Translations under genes and position numbers: made by a program
Assembly (NCBI GenBank): GCA_963575745.1
Contig: CAUYUJ010004281.1
Span: 1-64,000, forward strand
Direction of reading: 5' to 3'
From: Prorocentrum cordatum
Taxonomy: Eukaryota > Sar > Dinophyceae > Prorocentrales > Prorocentraceae
DNA length: 64,000 nucleotides
Part shown: one piece after another, positions 20,141 through 31,255 of the stretch
Position numbering within the stretch: position 1 is the first letter of the stretch
Layout: each line of letters begins with the position of its first letter
Notes under the pieces: generated by a model
The model's database searches: none
What the model saw: only the letters and a program-made list of their open reading frames with translations
What the model was told of the DNA's origin: nothing

Positions 20141-22390
20141 GGAAAAATGAAATTTCAAATTGCAATGTTCTATTCGGGCTTTTGGATTAGGCGGCGGCGA
20201 CGCCCCCGCAACGGCAGGCTGGGTAGGCGATTGGAAAAGGGGGGGGTGGGCACAGACATGCCGGCTGTGGCCGCTGCGAAAGGCAGTATGGCCAATGCCG
20301 CGTCTGCCGGCGGCTGCGGCCCCCGCCCATCCCATGGCGACCTCCGCCGCCTCCACCCCCGCATGTCGCACTCGTTGCGAAGCTGTCCTCCGGCGGCGAC
20401 ATGAAGATTGCAGGGGTGGATTGGGGAAGGCAGGCTGGGATTGGGCAGGCCATGTGAAACGGGCGCAGTGGGGGCGGGCATGCTGGCCGCGGCGGTTGCC
20501 CGCGGCGGCCTCGGCCGACGCCGCGTTTGCAAGTGGCTCCGCCACCTGCCCCGCCCACCCCGTGAACCCCCCCCCCGACCCCCCGCCGCATGGGCGAGGC
20601 CCAGGCCCGGAAAAAGTGAGAGGCCGAGGTGCGAACAGGGGAGAGGAAGGAGGTGCTCTGTGGTTGAGGCTGGATGGGAACAGCGCGATGGCCATTGAGG
20701 GCCGCGGAGGGCTGTGGCTAGGCTGTGTAAGACGGGCTGAGCGAGAGCAAGACCGCAGCGGCGGCGAATTACGCTGGCGGCGCTGCCGGTCGCGGCCTCC
20801 CGGGCCACAGCCAGGTCGGTCACCGGTGCTTCTTTCTTCTTCGCCCGAAGAACCCCGCCCCCCAGAACCTGTCCGCCTCCGACGTGATGTTGCTCTGGCT
20901 GCGTAGCTAGGTGGCAAGGCCGCGCGGCTGCATGCCGAGGGTGCTCGGAGTGCGGCACGAGGCAATGACGACGAGGTTGAGGGGGCGAATGTGGCCGTGC
21001 AAGAGAGATGCGTGACGGCGACTGCCCAGCTAGGTTGCCGCGTGACGACATCGCACTGATGGCTTTCGAGTGCGGTGGCGGCGAGAGCGTCGTCTGACAT
21101 GGGCTGGTCTGTGCGCTGCGGCCTCCCTGGCCCTTGGCAGGATGGCCTGCAGCGCGCGCCTGCCCCCCCCCGCCCCGCCATGCGACGCCCCCGGCCCTCC
21201 CGTTCACCGCGCAAGCGGGGGCGGGGGGGTCGCGGGGGGAAGCGGGGGGGGGGGCTGCGAGAAGGTGGGCATGTAGAGAGTGAATGTTGGGCGAGGCCTT
21301 CAAGACTGTGGACAGGAAGCTCGAAGATGGCGATAGAGGCCCGCGCCGAGGGGCGCGTGAGGGAGCTCTGTTCAGGTCTGAATAGCATTCGCGTTTGCGG
21401 CGCGCCGGGCGACATTGCACCCGCGTGCGAGAAAGCCCTTGGGGGCCCCACTGCGTGGCATATCGCGCTGTAGCCATGCTCGCCGCAGTGCTGTGCTGCG
21501 TAATGCTACGAGGGCATGGTGGGAGATGCCCCGTCTCGGAGATATGAGTAAAAGTAGGAGGGTGGTTGCGCGCGCGGCCCAGCTGCGCAGCTGCTGGTGC
21601 GCCCCAGTGAGTGCGGCTGTTTTGTGAAAGGGTAGCGCCGAGACGTGGGCGCGGGATGAAGCAGCTGCTCACGGGCGACGTCTGCCGTCTGTCCGTGGAG
21701 TCTGCGGAGCAAAATTTGTCGAGATTGGGGATGGTGATGAACTGATGGGCCGCCGTTAGGTTGGCCCCCTCATGGGGCGTGTGCTTCGCTGGTTGTGGGT
21801 GATCAGTGGGGTTTCCTGAGCCACCGGAGAGTTTATCTAGTCGAGCTGGTATGCGATGTCGAATGGATGCCACGGTTGCTATGCTGTTTCTGGCTCGAGC
21901 ACGGTGTCTGCGTCGACGATGTGGGCCTCCTTCTGCGTGCTGGTCAATCGCGTTGTCTAGCCCTTCTCCCTCGCGCTGGGCAGCGCCTTCTGCTGCTGCC
22001 ATGGGGGGGGCTCGCGTGGTCGATGTCGTCGGCGGGCGTCGCGATGCTGGAGTCGACGATCATCCTGCGGTTTGGTGCCTGTGCCTTCTGCGGGTTGTTG
22101 GTCGCGTTTGCCGACCGTGGGTGCGTGTCGATGACTCGTCAGCCCTTCCTCTTCTTCCTCTCAGCGCTGCTCCTCCTTCTCCTTCCCCTCCTCCTGGCCA
22201 CCATCCTCCTCTTCGTCAGTCCCGCCCCCTCCCCCTCCATCCTCGCCCCGCCCCCAATCGAGCTCCTCTGGGTCCGAGCCATTTTGGCGGGGCCCCAGAG
22301 ACTCCCCACCCCCCCTGCGGGGCGCTTGGGATTGGAGGCAGCGCGCCGCCCGCGCCGCCAGGCCGTGCAGCGGGCGTTCGACGCGCCGGC
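20141..22390. other. GC-rich DNA with no gene recognised
   Basis: Long open frames exist on both strands, including about 610 codons on the minus strand (20170-22002), but their translations lack domain character and hydrophobic cores. Segments around 20210-20350 and 20425-20560 look like diverged direct copies of each other. At 22273-22288 the phrase TCCGAGCCATTTTGGC resembles the spliced leader with one base missing. A short TCC-rich tract lies at 22145-22205. Confidence 0.5.
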
Positions 22391-22930
22391 GATGAGCGAG
22401 GAGGAGCGGAAGATGGGCCACGGCCGCAACGGCAGTAGCAACACTGCCGACCAGACCCCCTCTCCGCGGACCAGGGGGCCGAAGTGCGGGCGCTCGGGGT
22501 ATAGTCGTATCTTGGAAGCCTACCGGCGCAAGCACCGCTGTGGCCGAGTATCTGAGCTCCGCGAGCCGAGAGACAACGACGAAGGCAACAAGGGCGCCCA
22601 TTGGAACCAATTGACCCACGAGGACGGCATGGGTAAAAACAAAGAGACGGCGACGCGACCAGACGTTACAAACATGCAGGTGATGTTGAGCCAGATGATT
22701 ACCGACGGAGGGCTTGGGCGCCGCGCCGGCCGCGGTTTTAGCTGAAGAGGCTGTGAAGCGGGCGTCGTCGAGTGCTTGGAAAGACGTTAATGCGCGGCAT
22801 GATCTGGCGCGAGGTAAAGTTCTTCGGCCTCGCGAACAACTCGCGCGCGCTGAGGAGGGGGGGAGAACTGCTGCCAAAGACCTCGCAGCAGCTGGAACTC
22901 AGAAGAAACAGGCCGCCAAACGCCCAGGAT
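22391..22930 (+). pseudogene. coiled-coil protein remnant, possibly LINE ORF1
   Basis: One phase reads SEEERKMGHGRNGSSNTADQ, RSGYSRILEAYRRKHRCG and VMLSQMITDGGLGRRAGRGF. Near 22715 the coding look shifts to the next phase: PAAVLAEEAVKRASSSAWKD, DLARGKVLRPREQLARAEEG and KDLAAAGTQKKQAAKRPG-stop. The helical, Ala/Glu/Lys-rich character resembles the coiled coils ahead of the endonuclease in LINE B. Assignment is by resemblance only. Confidence 0.35.
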
Positions 22931-23765
22931 GAGAAGCTCGAATGAGCGATGGGCAGCCCGCGCCAGGATTGGACCCACGCGATTGGGGGTCTTCTACGGT
23001 AGCGAAACTTTCGCACGCAATAACGAGTATGAATGTGCTGAGATGGAAAACGACCATGTCCAAGAGCTGGAGGCCGAGCTGAAGAGCGCGCGCGACGCGA
23101 TGTCCTCCAAGGGGGGTGGAGTGGTGCGCTGGAAATATCAGATGTCCGAGCCGAAGAAAGGTTGGAAACGAGAGTGGCCAACGGCGGAAAGGTGCGGATG
23201 GAGCTGGCCTTTGGCATCCGGACCACCGCCAACTCCGCCTGCGACGGCTCCAGAAACTGGTTCGGCGACGGCGTCGACGGCGGCCCCTTGTCCAGAGGAG
23301 CTCGATCAGGAGGCGCAGAACATGGGCGCCCTCGAGGGCGCGAAGTTATTTGCGGTTCGCGGTTCGCGGTTAGACTACAATTCCTCCTCATCCTCCTCTT
23401 CTCCCCTGGGAGGCGGCGTGGGAACGCGAAGTTATTCGCGCTTCGCGCAGCGCGAAGCGCGAAGTTGGGAGCCCTAGAGAGGAGCTCGATCAGGAGGCGC
23501 AGGAGATCTGGGAGAGGCAGTCTGCGGAGAGTTCCGAGAATCGCGACGCCGAGGCGCCGCCGAGGCCGCGGGGCTGCGGTGGCCCACCCCCGGCAGCTGG
23601 AGGCCCGCAGTTGCCGCGAGGGGCATTTTTTGCGGCGGCATCGCGCAGCCGAGGGCTCCCACGAGGGCCTGCCGAGAGATCGTGGCGGTCGGTTTCCTGC
23701 TCGAGTGTTGGTGGTTCCTGTTTCTTTTCCGAGGCGCATCGCCGACGTTCGGTCATGCGCAGAAA
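22931..23765. other. decayed sequence with a 183-bp spaced direct duplication
   Basis: GAGCTCGATCAGGAGGCGCA occurs at about 23299 and again at about 23482. Between and after the copies are short inverted motifs such as TTCGCGCAGCGCGAA (23440-23460). A coiled-coil-like piece (HVQELEAELKSARDAMSSKG) sits at 23056-23115. No full gene is visible. Confidence 0.4.
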
Positions 23766-23773
23766 GGGGGGTA

Positions 23774-23897
23774 GGGAGAGGGGCGAAGGCTTCTTAGAAG
23801 CACCCCTGCGTGTTATAAGGCGCGAGCCTTGTCTACAGATGTAGGGTTGGCGCCTTCTGAGAAGCAGGGTGCTTGCAAGAAGCCTCCGCCCCTCCCC
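23774..23897. mobile_element. 124-bp foldback element with about 31-bp terminal inverted repeats
   Basis: The left arm 23774-23805 (GAGGGGCGAAGGCTTCTT core) and the right arm 23867-23897 (AAGAAGCCTCCGCCCCTC core) are reverse complements with about four differences. The 60-bp centre holds a further small hairpin (AAGGC GCGA GCCTT). It has no coding capacity and resembles a MITE or foldback remnant. I could not define a target-site duplication. Confidence 0.6.
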
Positions 23898-24555
23898 TGC
23901 TGCCGAGCAGTGGATCGAGAGTTTTGATATCCGAGAGAAGCACCATGGGTGCACGTTCCAGGAGACGCGTCCACGCCTGGGCGGGCTCGCAGCAGAGGAG
24001 CGCCAGTTGCGCGGACCGGGATGCAAGGAGCGCTTCAGTGCTGCGACACCTCCGACGTCTTCGACGAGAGGCGCCCGTGGGCGCGCGCGTTGGAGCTCGA
24101 TGCCAATTCCAGACAGCTACCTTTCGTGCGCTCGCAGAACCAGGCTGCGTCGCGGCAGCTACCGCTGAGCGTTCGTTGAGAAGATGGACATTTAGTTACC
24201 ACTGTTGGATCCCAGTGCTCTGGCAAGTGAAGGGCTGCATCATCATCATCATCATTCTCATAAGTGTTTACCTCGACCACGGGTAATCCTTGCGTTCAGG
24301 AGCGGGCGCCCGAATCCTCGGCAGCACCGGTAAATTCCTGGAGATGACGCAGTACCCCTGGACCCTCGAGGACGACTCTTAACGTCTCCCTATCTAATTT
24401 TCGACGATCAGGGTGACCAGCAGCTTCGGGCGCCGCCACCATCGCCAGCGCGCCAGAGTCGGGCTTCACGTGCGCGAGGAAAGCTTCCAACACGTCAATC
24501 ATCGACTTCGCTGTGCTCCGTCCGCGCGCTGTTCCTCGCTTCACAGGCATAGACG
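23898..24555. other. no gene recognised
   Basis: Short frames only. A (CAT)n run of about seven units lies at 24237-24257. Nothing else stands out. Confidence 0.5.
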
Positions 24556-25020
24556 TCGTGATCCGTGCTCCGCGGGAACCACGCCTCGGCCAGGTCGCTG
24601 GGCCCCAGGGGTCGGCAAAGTTTTGCCAGGCGCGGCAGCTGCTCGCGCTGCGCCCGTTCGCCCGCCTTCCGGGGCCCGCGAAGGCGCCTGAACCCGACAG
24701 TAAAAGACAACAGAAACTCCGGGAGCGGATCGAGCTTGACAGCGCGCCCCAGCGGGGTCTAGCGACGCCGCCTCGACTGCCGGGACGTGTCCGACGCCCT
24801 GATGAACCAGAGGCGGGAGGCGTTCAAACCTGACGGCCGGGAGCACGCGCGCGTCCATTTCGACCTGCCGAGCGAGGCCCCGCTCCCGCTCGCAGTCCAG
24901 GGCCCTGACATCGCCATGAAGAAGGGCGCAGAGGGTGAGCCGCCGGTCCTGGACAGCCCTCCACCAGAGGAGATGCCACTCGCCGAACCCATCCCCGTGC
25001 TGTTCATGTATTTCAGATGA
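24556..25020 (+). pseudogene. fragment resembling the linker after a LINE endonuclease
   Basis: One phase reads LPGPAKAPEPDSKRQQKLRE, comparable to the PCPARPKKLADPNSK...RRRQQRL stretch of LINE B at 14735-14800. After a frame change the sequence continues VSDALMNQRREAFKPDGREH and ends PPPEEMPLAEPIPVLFMYFR-stop at 25020. The similarity is short and the call is weak; an orphan host exon is the alternative. Confidence 0.3.
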
Positions 25021-25336
25021 TTGGTCTTCTTGCTTGGTGCTCTCCGTGGGCGCGGAATTTGTGGACCCAGGGGTTTCTTGAAATGAGGTTCGTGACTTAG
25101 TATTCGGGCGTGCAACAGACCCCCGCGGGTTGAGCCTGCGCCTGCACTTGGAGTCTTGATGCACGGAGTACCGGAACATGTGTTTGTTCGGCGTGTTCCG
25201 CATCAAGCGTGAAGGGTATGTTGGTGCATGGTCTTCGGTCGGGGCGTGAAACAGGGCCCTATTGGTTGAGCCTGCGCCCATTTACCTCGCACGCCTTTCG
25301 CCCTCCTCCACGTCGCCGCATCCACCCTTATCCCCT
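25021..25336. other. no gene recognised
   Basis: Non-repetitive sequence with a diverged duplication: GGTCTTC...GTGCTCTCCGTGGGCGCGG near 25023 resembles GGTCTTCGGTCGGGGCGTG near 25230, and GGGTTGAGCCTGCGCC recurs as TGGTTGAGCCTGCGCC at about 25263. No exon-like frame. Confidence 0.4.
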
Positions 25337-25430
25337 CCCCTCTCCTCCTCCTCCTCCTCCTCCTCCTCCGCCTCCTCCTCCTCCTCCTCCTCCTCCTCCT
25401 CCTCCTCCTCCTCCTCCTCCCCTTCCTCTT
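25337..25430. repeat. (TCC)n tract upstream of an S1 exon
   Basis: Almost uninterrupted TCC triplets end about 50 bases before the exon at 25480 and could act as an extended polypyrimidine tract. Confidence 0.9.
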
Positions 25431-25479
25431 CCCGCCTTCACACATTCTCCAGCTCCTCTTCCCCGCCTCCCCCATTAAG

Positions 25480-25606
25480 GTGCACGTTTCCTTCCCGGGC
25501 TTGTCTGACCTCGTCGCCGGCAGGCCCGAGAAAAGGTGCAGGGACCTGAGGGTGGGCGAGGCGGCCCGTGGCAGAATCGCTTCCGCTGGCAGCAGGACGG
25601 GCTTGC

Positions 25607-25608
<2 letters not shown>
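25480..25608 (+). CDS. S1-module gene, exon (end of one S1 domain, start of the next)
   Basis: Exactly 43 codons between the acceptor CCCCATTAAG and the point where a (GAT)n tract begins. VHVSFPGLSDLVAGRPEK is the closing strand and linker of an S1 domain (compare VAFAALADLVAGR at 40464 and LRVSVEGLPRP at 1958). DLRVGEAARGRIAS is the opening of the next (lead-in plus G-x-I/V). Phase 0 at both ends. The donor would be CAG followed by GATGAT, a GA donor like that at 1768. Confidence 0.7.
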
Positions 25609-25703
<95 letters not shown>

Positions 25704-25850
25704 GAGAGGAGGAGGAGGAGGAGGAGGAGGAGGAGGAGGATGAGGATGAGGATGTGGATGATGGTGATGGTGATGTTGATGGTGATGGTGATGGTGATGG
25801 TGATGATGATGATGATGATGATGGTGGTGGTGATGATGATGATGATGATA

Positions 25851-25922
<72 letters not shown>

Positions 25923-26275
25923 ACGGTGATGATGGTTGTGGTGACATCCACGTTGACGGTGGTGGTGGTGGTGGTGGTGGTGGTGGTGGTGGTGGTGGTA
26001 AGGAAGGGGAGAGGGACGAGGCGCACGAGCAGAGCCAGGAGAAGGGTGAGCACGGTGAGGATGATGATCCTGATGACGATGATGCTGAGGAGGAGGAGGA
26101 AGATAAGTAGAGTAGAGTAGCGACGGCTGCTGGTTGAGCAGGAGGGATGTGGATGTGGATGAAAAGAAGGATGATGATGGCGGGGGTCGCGGTGGTTATG
26201 ATGATGCGGAGGAAGAGGAAGAGGAGGAGGAGGAAGAGGAGGAGGAGGAGGAAGAGGAGGAGGAGGAGGACCAGT
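25609..26275 (+). repeat. (GAT)n, (GGA)n and (GGT)n microsatellite complex
   Basis: About 31 pure GAT units (25609-25702) are followed by GGA (25705-25742), GAT/GGT mixtures to about 25940, GGT (25955-25998) and GAG/GAA (26193-26271). Poly-Asp, poly-Met and poly-His frames here are artefacts. Confidence 0.95.
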
Positions 26276-27910
26276 GCGAAACCAAGAGTCATCAACGATG
26301 TTGGAATTCACCCTCCCTCCAAGCTCCCTCTTCATGGGTCCCCACAGCGGTTCATTTCCATTGAGGGAACTGCCTCGTTGGAAGACAACCGTTTGAAGAT
26401 CCTGAAGCATGCCAAAATTTTGTTCTCGGGAATTCAACGCCGCGTATCAACCTGACTGCTGCGTCTTGACGGTCCGGAATCGTGCCAGAGCGCCGTTTTT
26501 GGGACTTCAACACCGCGGATTAATTCAACTGTTGCACCCGCATAATCCTGAACCCTTCCAAAACACAATTTCTGGTACGCTGATCATGAGAACCCGTGAA
26601 ACTCTTGCACATTGTTAGAACGGATGTGCACGGCGCTAGGACGAGAGCCACATTTTGAAAAGGAGCCGCCCTCAATCCGTGACGCTCTTGCAAATGTTGA
26701 AACGAATGTGCGCGGCGCTAATGTGGTAGCCACATTTGAAAATGAGCCGCCCTCAATCCGTGAAACCTTCACGAATGTTGAAAACGAATGTGCGCGGCGC
26801 TCAGGCGAGAGCCGCATTTTGAAAACCACCCGCCTTCAATCCGTGAAACTCTTGCAAAGTTTGAAAACGAATGTGCGTGGCGTTAAGGCGAGAGCTACAT
26901 TTTGAAAAGGAACCGCCCTCAATCCGTGAATCTCTTGCGAATGTTGAAAACGAATGCGCGCGGCGCTAAGGCGAGAGCAGCATTTTGAAAACCACTCGCC
27001 CTCAATCCGCGAAGCCCTTGCATTTTTTATCGAAAGTGCTCAGCGCGAAGGCGAAAGCAACATTTTGAATACGACCCGCCCTCAACGTGTGAAACTGTTG
27101 TCATTTTTAAAGCTACAGAGTCATAAATGGTGAGGAAGTCTCCGGCGAAACGCCCGGCCCGCCCTAAAAACTAGCATCGGGGTGCGACAGGGAGGAGTTA
27201 TCCAGAAGGAGAAGGGATGGAGGAGGAGGAGGAGGAGACGGAGGAGGAGGAGGAGGAGGAGGAGGAGGAGGACCAGTGCAAACCCAAGTTTCACCAACGA
27301 TTTTTAAATGACGCCTCCTCCCAAGCTCTTTGTGCATAGGCCCCTACAAGGGTTCATTTCCACTGAGGGAAGTGCCCCGTTGGGAGAATCGTTTGAAGCG
27401 CGCCTGTCCAAACACCGTTCTCGGGATTCTCACGCCACGAATCAACCTGATTGTTGCGACCTGACGATCCTGAATCTTGCCAGAACGCAAGTCTGGGACC
27501 CCAACACCGCGAATCAACGTAACTGTTGCGCCCCGACTGTCCTGAATCATCCACAACACCATGTCTGGCACGCTGACCATCGGAACCCGTGAAACTCTGG
27601 CAAATGTTGAAGACGAATGTGTGCGGCGTTGAGGCCAGAGCCACACTTTGAAAAGGAACCACCTTCAGACCGTGAAATACAGTCGAGAGCCACATGTTGA
27701 AAACGATCCGCCCTCAGTCCGTGAAACTCGTGCAATATTTGAAGACGAGTGTGCGCATCGCTAAGGCGAGAGCCACGTTGGGGAAGCGACCAGTCCTCTA
27801 TTTGTGAAACTGTTGCGAACGCTTGAGAAACTTTAATGGTAACGAAGTCTCAGGCGAAACGCCCTGGTCGCCCTTCCGACTGGCCTCGGGGTGCGACAGG
27901 GAAGGTTTAT
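26264..27910. repeat. two diverged copies of a composite repeat containing 83-bp tandem units
   Basis: Copy 1 (26264-27205) and copy 2 (27265-27910) share order and text: a start CCAGTGC(A/G)AA, a middle with GGTTCATTTCCA and CAACCTGA(C/T)TG(C/T)TGCG, tandem units of about 83 bp each beginning CCGTGAAACTCTTGC, and an end GGCGAAACGCCC...GTGCGACAGGGA. Copy 1 holds about seven of the 83-bp units, copy 2 about four. GAG tracts join the copies. Partial third copies occur at 27990-28090 and 30590-30855. Confidence 0.8.
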
Positions 27911-29150
27911 TTATAATGAAAAGGAATGGCGGAGGAGGAGAAGAATAAGGAGGAGGGGAGGAGGAGGAAGAGGAGGAGGAGGAGGAGAAGGAGACGGAGG
28001 AGGAGCAGAGCACACCCAACATGCATCAGCGATGCTGCAGTACACCCTCCCGTCCCAAGTTCCCCCCTCTTGTGGGCTTCCCCTCCCGTGCCCTCCCGCC
28101 TGTTGCTTCCTTCCTTTTTCGTTTGAACCTCAGGCTGTTTCGTTCAAGCTGGCCGGATGGTGCGGGGCACATGTTTGCGCCTCGAGGTTCGGCGTGGTAG
28201 TTTTTCCTCCCCTTTCCCCCCCCCCCCGTGCTTTCATCATCATACTACCACTTACCGTAATGTATTTCGAAACTCTTTATCAGCTTTTGATGCGCCTCAC
28301 TTGTCCACCGTAGGTTGCGTTGATATTCACGGCCTGGTCTGGGTCCAGGCTTTTTTATGCACCACCTTTTCGAATTTCCAGGTTTGGTTCCGGTATTAAA
28401 GAGGTACATTTGTTGCCATAGTTTTCCTCCTTAGGCTTAGTTTGTACCTTTTGTTCGGTCTGGTGCATCCCGTCCCCGCACAGCATTTTGCTGGCCACAG
28501 GGGGGCTCTGAGCAGTGAGGTCGATGCACGCGTTAAGGCGTGCGCTCGCAGAGCGAGTTTAGTACATATCCTAATTCGTTTCTCGCGTTGTTCAAGCTGC
28601 CATGTGGGTCATTGGTCAGGTTGCTGTGCTCTCTCTCTCTCTCTCTCTCTCCTCCCCCTCCTCAAACAAGTTCCCTCCTCGAACCTCCATGCGAGCTTAC
28701 CTTCGCACTTCAAGAGGCGCCCCCTTGAAAGACCAGCGCCTTGAGGGCTTGCCACTTCGGCGGGAACCCCGTTTTTGAAAAGGCACCGCGAAACAGTATG
28801 GTCATAGAGTCCAACGAGATGTCCAGTTTGATCCCCGCTTTGAGAAGGGATCGCACCCACCCTGCAACGGTTGCACAAGTGTGCACTAAGGACGTGGATT
28901 TCGAGGACACCTCAAGAGAGAACCGCTTTCTGAAAAGGAATACCCCTCCATCAGTGCGGTTGCTGTCCATGTTGATTGCTTGATTGTAGTGGCCTTCGGC
29001 CAGTGCCGCCGATCCGGGTCGCTCGGGGTTATTCTCCAGACGCAGAAATTATGGGCGCACACTCAAACGCACACACACAGTCACACCACTTAACCTGCGC
29101 CGCAGACATGCGCACACAGCATCACCCACACACACATACTAGTTGGGAAA
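27911..29150. other. repeat remnants, otherwise no gene
   Basis: A GAG/GGA tract lies at 27933-28003 and a (CT)n run at 28631-28651. The segment 28730-28960 again carries phrases of the composite repeat (TTTTTGAAAAGG, CACCTCAAGAGAGAACCG). No exon-like frame. Confidence 0.5.
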
Positions 29151-29157
29151 CGCTCCT

Positions 29158-29207
29158 GTAGTACTAGTAGTAGTATTAGTAGTAGTAGTAGTAGTAGTAG
29201 TAGTAGC

Positions 29208-29261
<54 letters not shown>

Positions 29262-29290
29262 TGTGGTAGTAGTGGTAGTAGTAGTAGAGG
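29158..29290. repeat. (GTA)n microsatellite
   Basis: About 40 AGT/GTA triplets with few interruptions. Confidence 0.95.
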
Positions 29291-29344
29291 CCTCGTTCCG
29301 CGGCTTCTCTCGACTTCCCGCGGTCTCTCTCAAGTTTCGAGCAC

Positions 29345-29620
29345 GCGGTGAGTTTCACGATATATGTGTGTGTATGTACGCGTGCATGCATGTATGCATG
29401 CATTGATCATGTGTGCCTGTGTGTAGGTACGTATGTATGTATGTATGCTTGTGCGCGTATGTATGTATTTAGTTTGTATGTATGTTTGTATGTGTGTATG
29501 ATAATATGTGTGTATGTGTGTGAATGTAAGTATGTATGTCTGGAAGATTGTTTTTCTATGTATGCAAATGTGTTTAAATGTAGGTATGTATGCATGTGTG
29601 TATGGATGTGCGTTTGAAGA
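29345..29620. repeat. (ATGT)n-type microsatellite, degenerate
   Basis: Repeating GTATGTATGT and GTGTGTATG phrases over about 275 bp. Confidence 0.85.
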
Positions 29621-29779
29621 GCGAGGATGTTTCAAAGAAGAGGCACTCGGTGACGCGATCGTTGAGGGATAGGAGTGAGGTCGCAGAGGAGGAGGAGGAG
29701 AATGAGGAAGAGGCGATAACTTGAAGGAAAACGATGAGACGGAGGACATCCTGCCGGTGGCGCCCTGGGCGGTGCCGCG

Positions 29780-30345
29780 GAAGAAACCGGGGGCCTGCCG
29801 GAGGCAGTCTGGAGGCCTCTGGGGAGCTGTTTTGGGGCCTCTTGGAACCTCTTTTGGGCCTCTTGTGGGCTTCTTGGGGCCCCTTGGGGGTCTCTTGGGG
29901 CCTCCTGGGGGCCTCTTGGGGCGGAAAGCTCGGTTCTTTCGGTTCGTGGTCCCCCTCTTGGGCCCCTCTTGGGGCTCTCTTGGGGCCTTCTTGGGCTGTC
30001 CAGAGGCCCTCTTGGGCCGTCTTGGGGCCCTCTTGGGCCGTCTTGGGGCTCTCTTGGGCCGTGTTGGAAGCATCGTGGGCCGTCTTGGGACGGACTTGGG
30101 GGCCTCTTGGGCCGTCTTCGAGCGTCGGACGCCCGAAAAGGCAAGAACGCTAAAAACCCTGAGAAAACCAATGAAAATCAACGATTCTGGCCTCTTGGGG
30201 CCCTCTTGGGAGGCCTCTTGGAAGCTTCTTGGGGCGTCTTGGAGACACCTTGGGCCGTCTGGAGGCCATCTCGGGCGTCTTGGAGCGATTTTTCGGCGAC
30301 TCGGGGCCCTCTTGGAACCCCTTGGGGGTCTCTTGGGCCCCCCCC
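29780..30345. repeat. GGCCCTCTTGGG repeat, inverted copy of the family at 1-1015
   Basis: The units CTCTTGGGGCC and CGTCTTGGGGCC are the reverse complement of the CCAAGAGGCCCC phrase that fills the left edge of the window. Both strands have open frames; neither has domain character. Homopolymer C runs follow at 30335-30460. Confidence 0.8.
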
Positions 30346-31100
30346 CTCCTCCAAAGCGCCGGAAAAAGCGGAGCATGGCGCCCCCCCCCCCCCTATCTTC
30401 CACTCCCCCGGAGCGGCCCCGGGGTTCGCCGGAAACTCGCACCCCCCCCCCCCCCCCCACCCCCCCTTCCCCGGCAGAGCCACCCCGGCGACCCCCCCAG
30501 AGGCTGAAGCTCAGCCTCGAGGCTGTAGCTGAGACTCCTTGAAACTCACACGCCGGATCGGCGGATTTACTGACCCATGGAGAGCTCCAGCGAAAGGCCC
30601 ATTTTGAAACACGAGCAACCCTCCACCTTGTAGAACGACTGCGCGTCGCTAACGCGAGATCACCATTCTGATCACCACCCCACCCACGCGTTTAAGACGA
30701 ACGCGCACGTTGTTCAGGCGATACTCCATTGTGAAACCGATCTCTCCATCCGTGCAGCTGTAGCGAGGATCATTATTGGTGGGAAAGTCGCAGGCGAAAC
30801 GTACCGCCCGCCCTACCGACACATCTGACTGCGCGACAGGGAGGAGCCAACGATTTACAAGACAAAGGACCGGATGATCATGACGAGGAGGAGGAAGAGC
30901 AGGAAAAGGAGGAGGAGGGGAGGAGGAGGAGGATGAGGCGGACGAGGAAGAGGAAGAGGATACAAACCAGGAAGCGCAGGAGGATGGCTAGGATAATGAG
31001 GATGAGAACGGTGATCCCGTGCCGCTGAGCAGGTAGCACCGTGACGACCACACAGGACCAGGATTAAGGGGGAGGACGAAGGGGTAAGGAGGAGGCCCGC
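30346..31100. other. composite-repeat remnant and purine tract before an S1 exon
   Basis: 30590-30855 carries phrases of the 26-28 kb composite repeat (CCATTTTGAAA, GGCGAAACGTACCGCCCGCCC, GCGACAGGGAGGAG). 30880-31090 is GAG/GGA-rich. Unlike the other large introns, this one ends in purines rather than TCC. Confidence 0.5.
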
Positions 31101-31104
31101 AGAG

Positions 31105-31221
31105 GTGGTTCACGGCAGGGTCGCCGTCAGCACGCCCGTGGCCCACGGCAGCGCCCAGGGCCAGGCTCTGGTGGACATCGGTTGCGAGCAGCCCGCCCTG
31201 CTCGTGGGGCCCAGGGCGGAG
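31105..31221 (+). CDS. S1-module gene, exon (core of an S1 domain)
   Basis: Thirty-nine codons in phase 0: VVHGRVAVSTPV (G-x-V strand), then GQALVDIGCEQPALLVGPRA, the hallmark third strand followed by the loop seen also in exon 3 (SIDIGCAQKAKLLGP). The exon ends GCG GAG before GTTGGC, the same junction context as the exon ending at 43536. The acceptor is CCCGCAGAG or CCCGCAG. The missing second half of this domain is supplied by the exon at 40464. Confidence 0.75.
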
Positions 31222-31255
31222 GTTGGCTCACCTGCTGCTCCGCCCCCCTCCTCGA

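Noticed and set aside
20170-22002. 610-codon minus-strand open frame
   Set aside because: Composition (Pro, Ser, Ala, Arg, His), lack of hydrophobic core and lack of any motif suggest a chance frame in GC-rich DNA where stop codons are rare.
25475-26437. Long poly-His, poly-Asp, poly-Met and poly-Ile frames
   Set aside because: They are translations of (GAT)n and (GGT)n microsatellites; no flanking domain or splice logic supports them.
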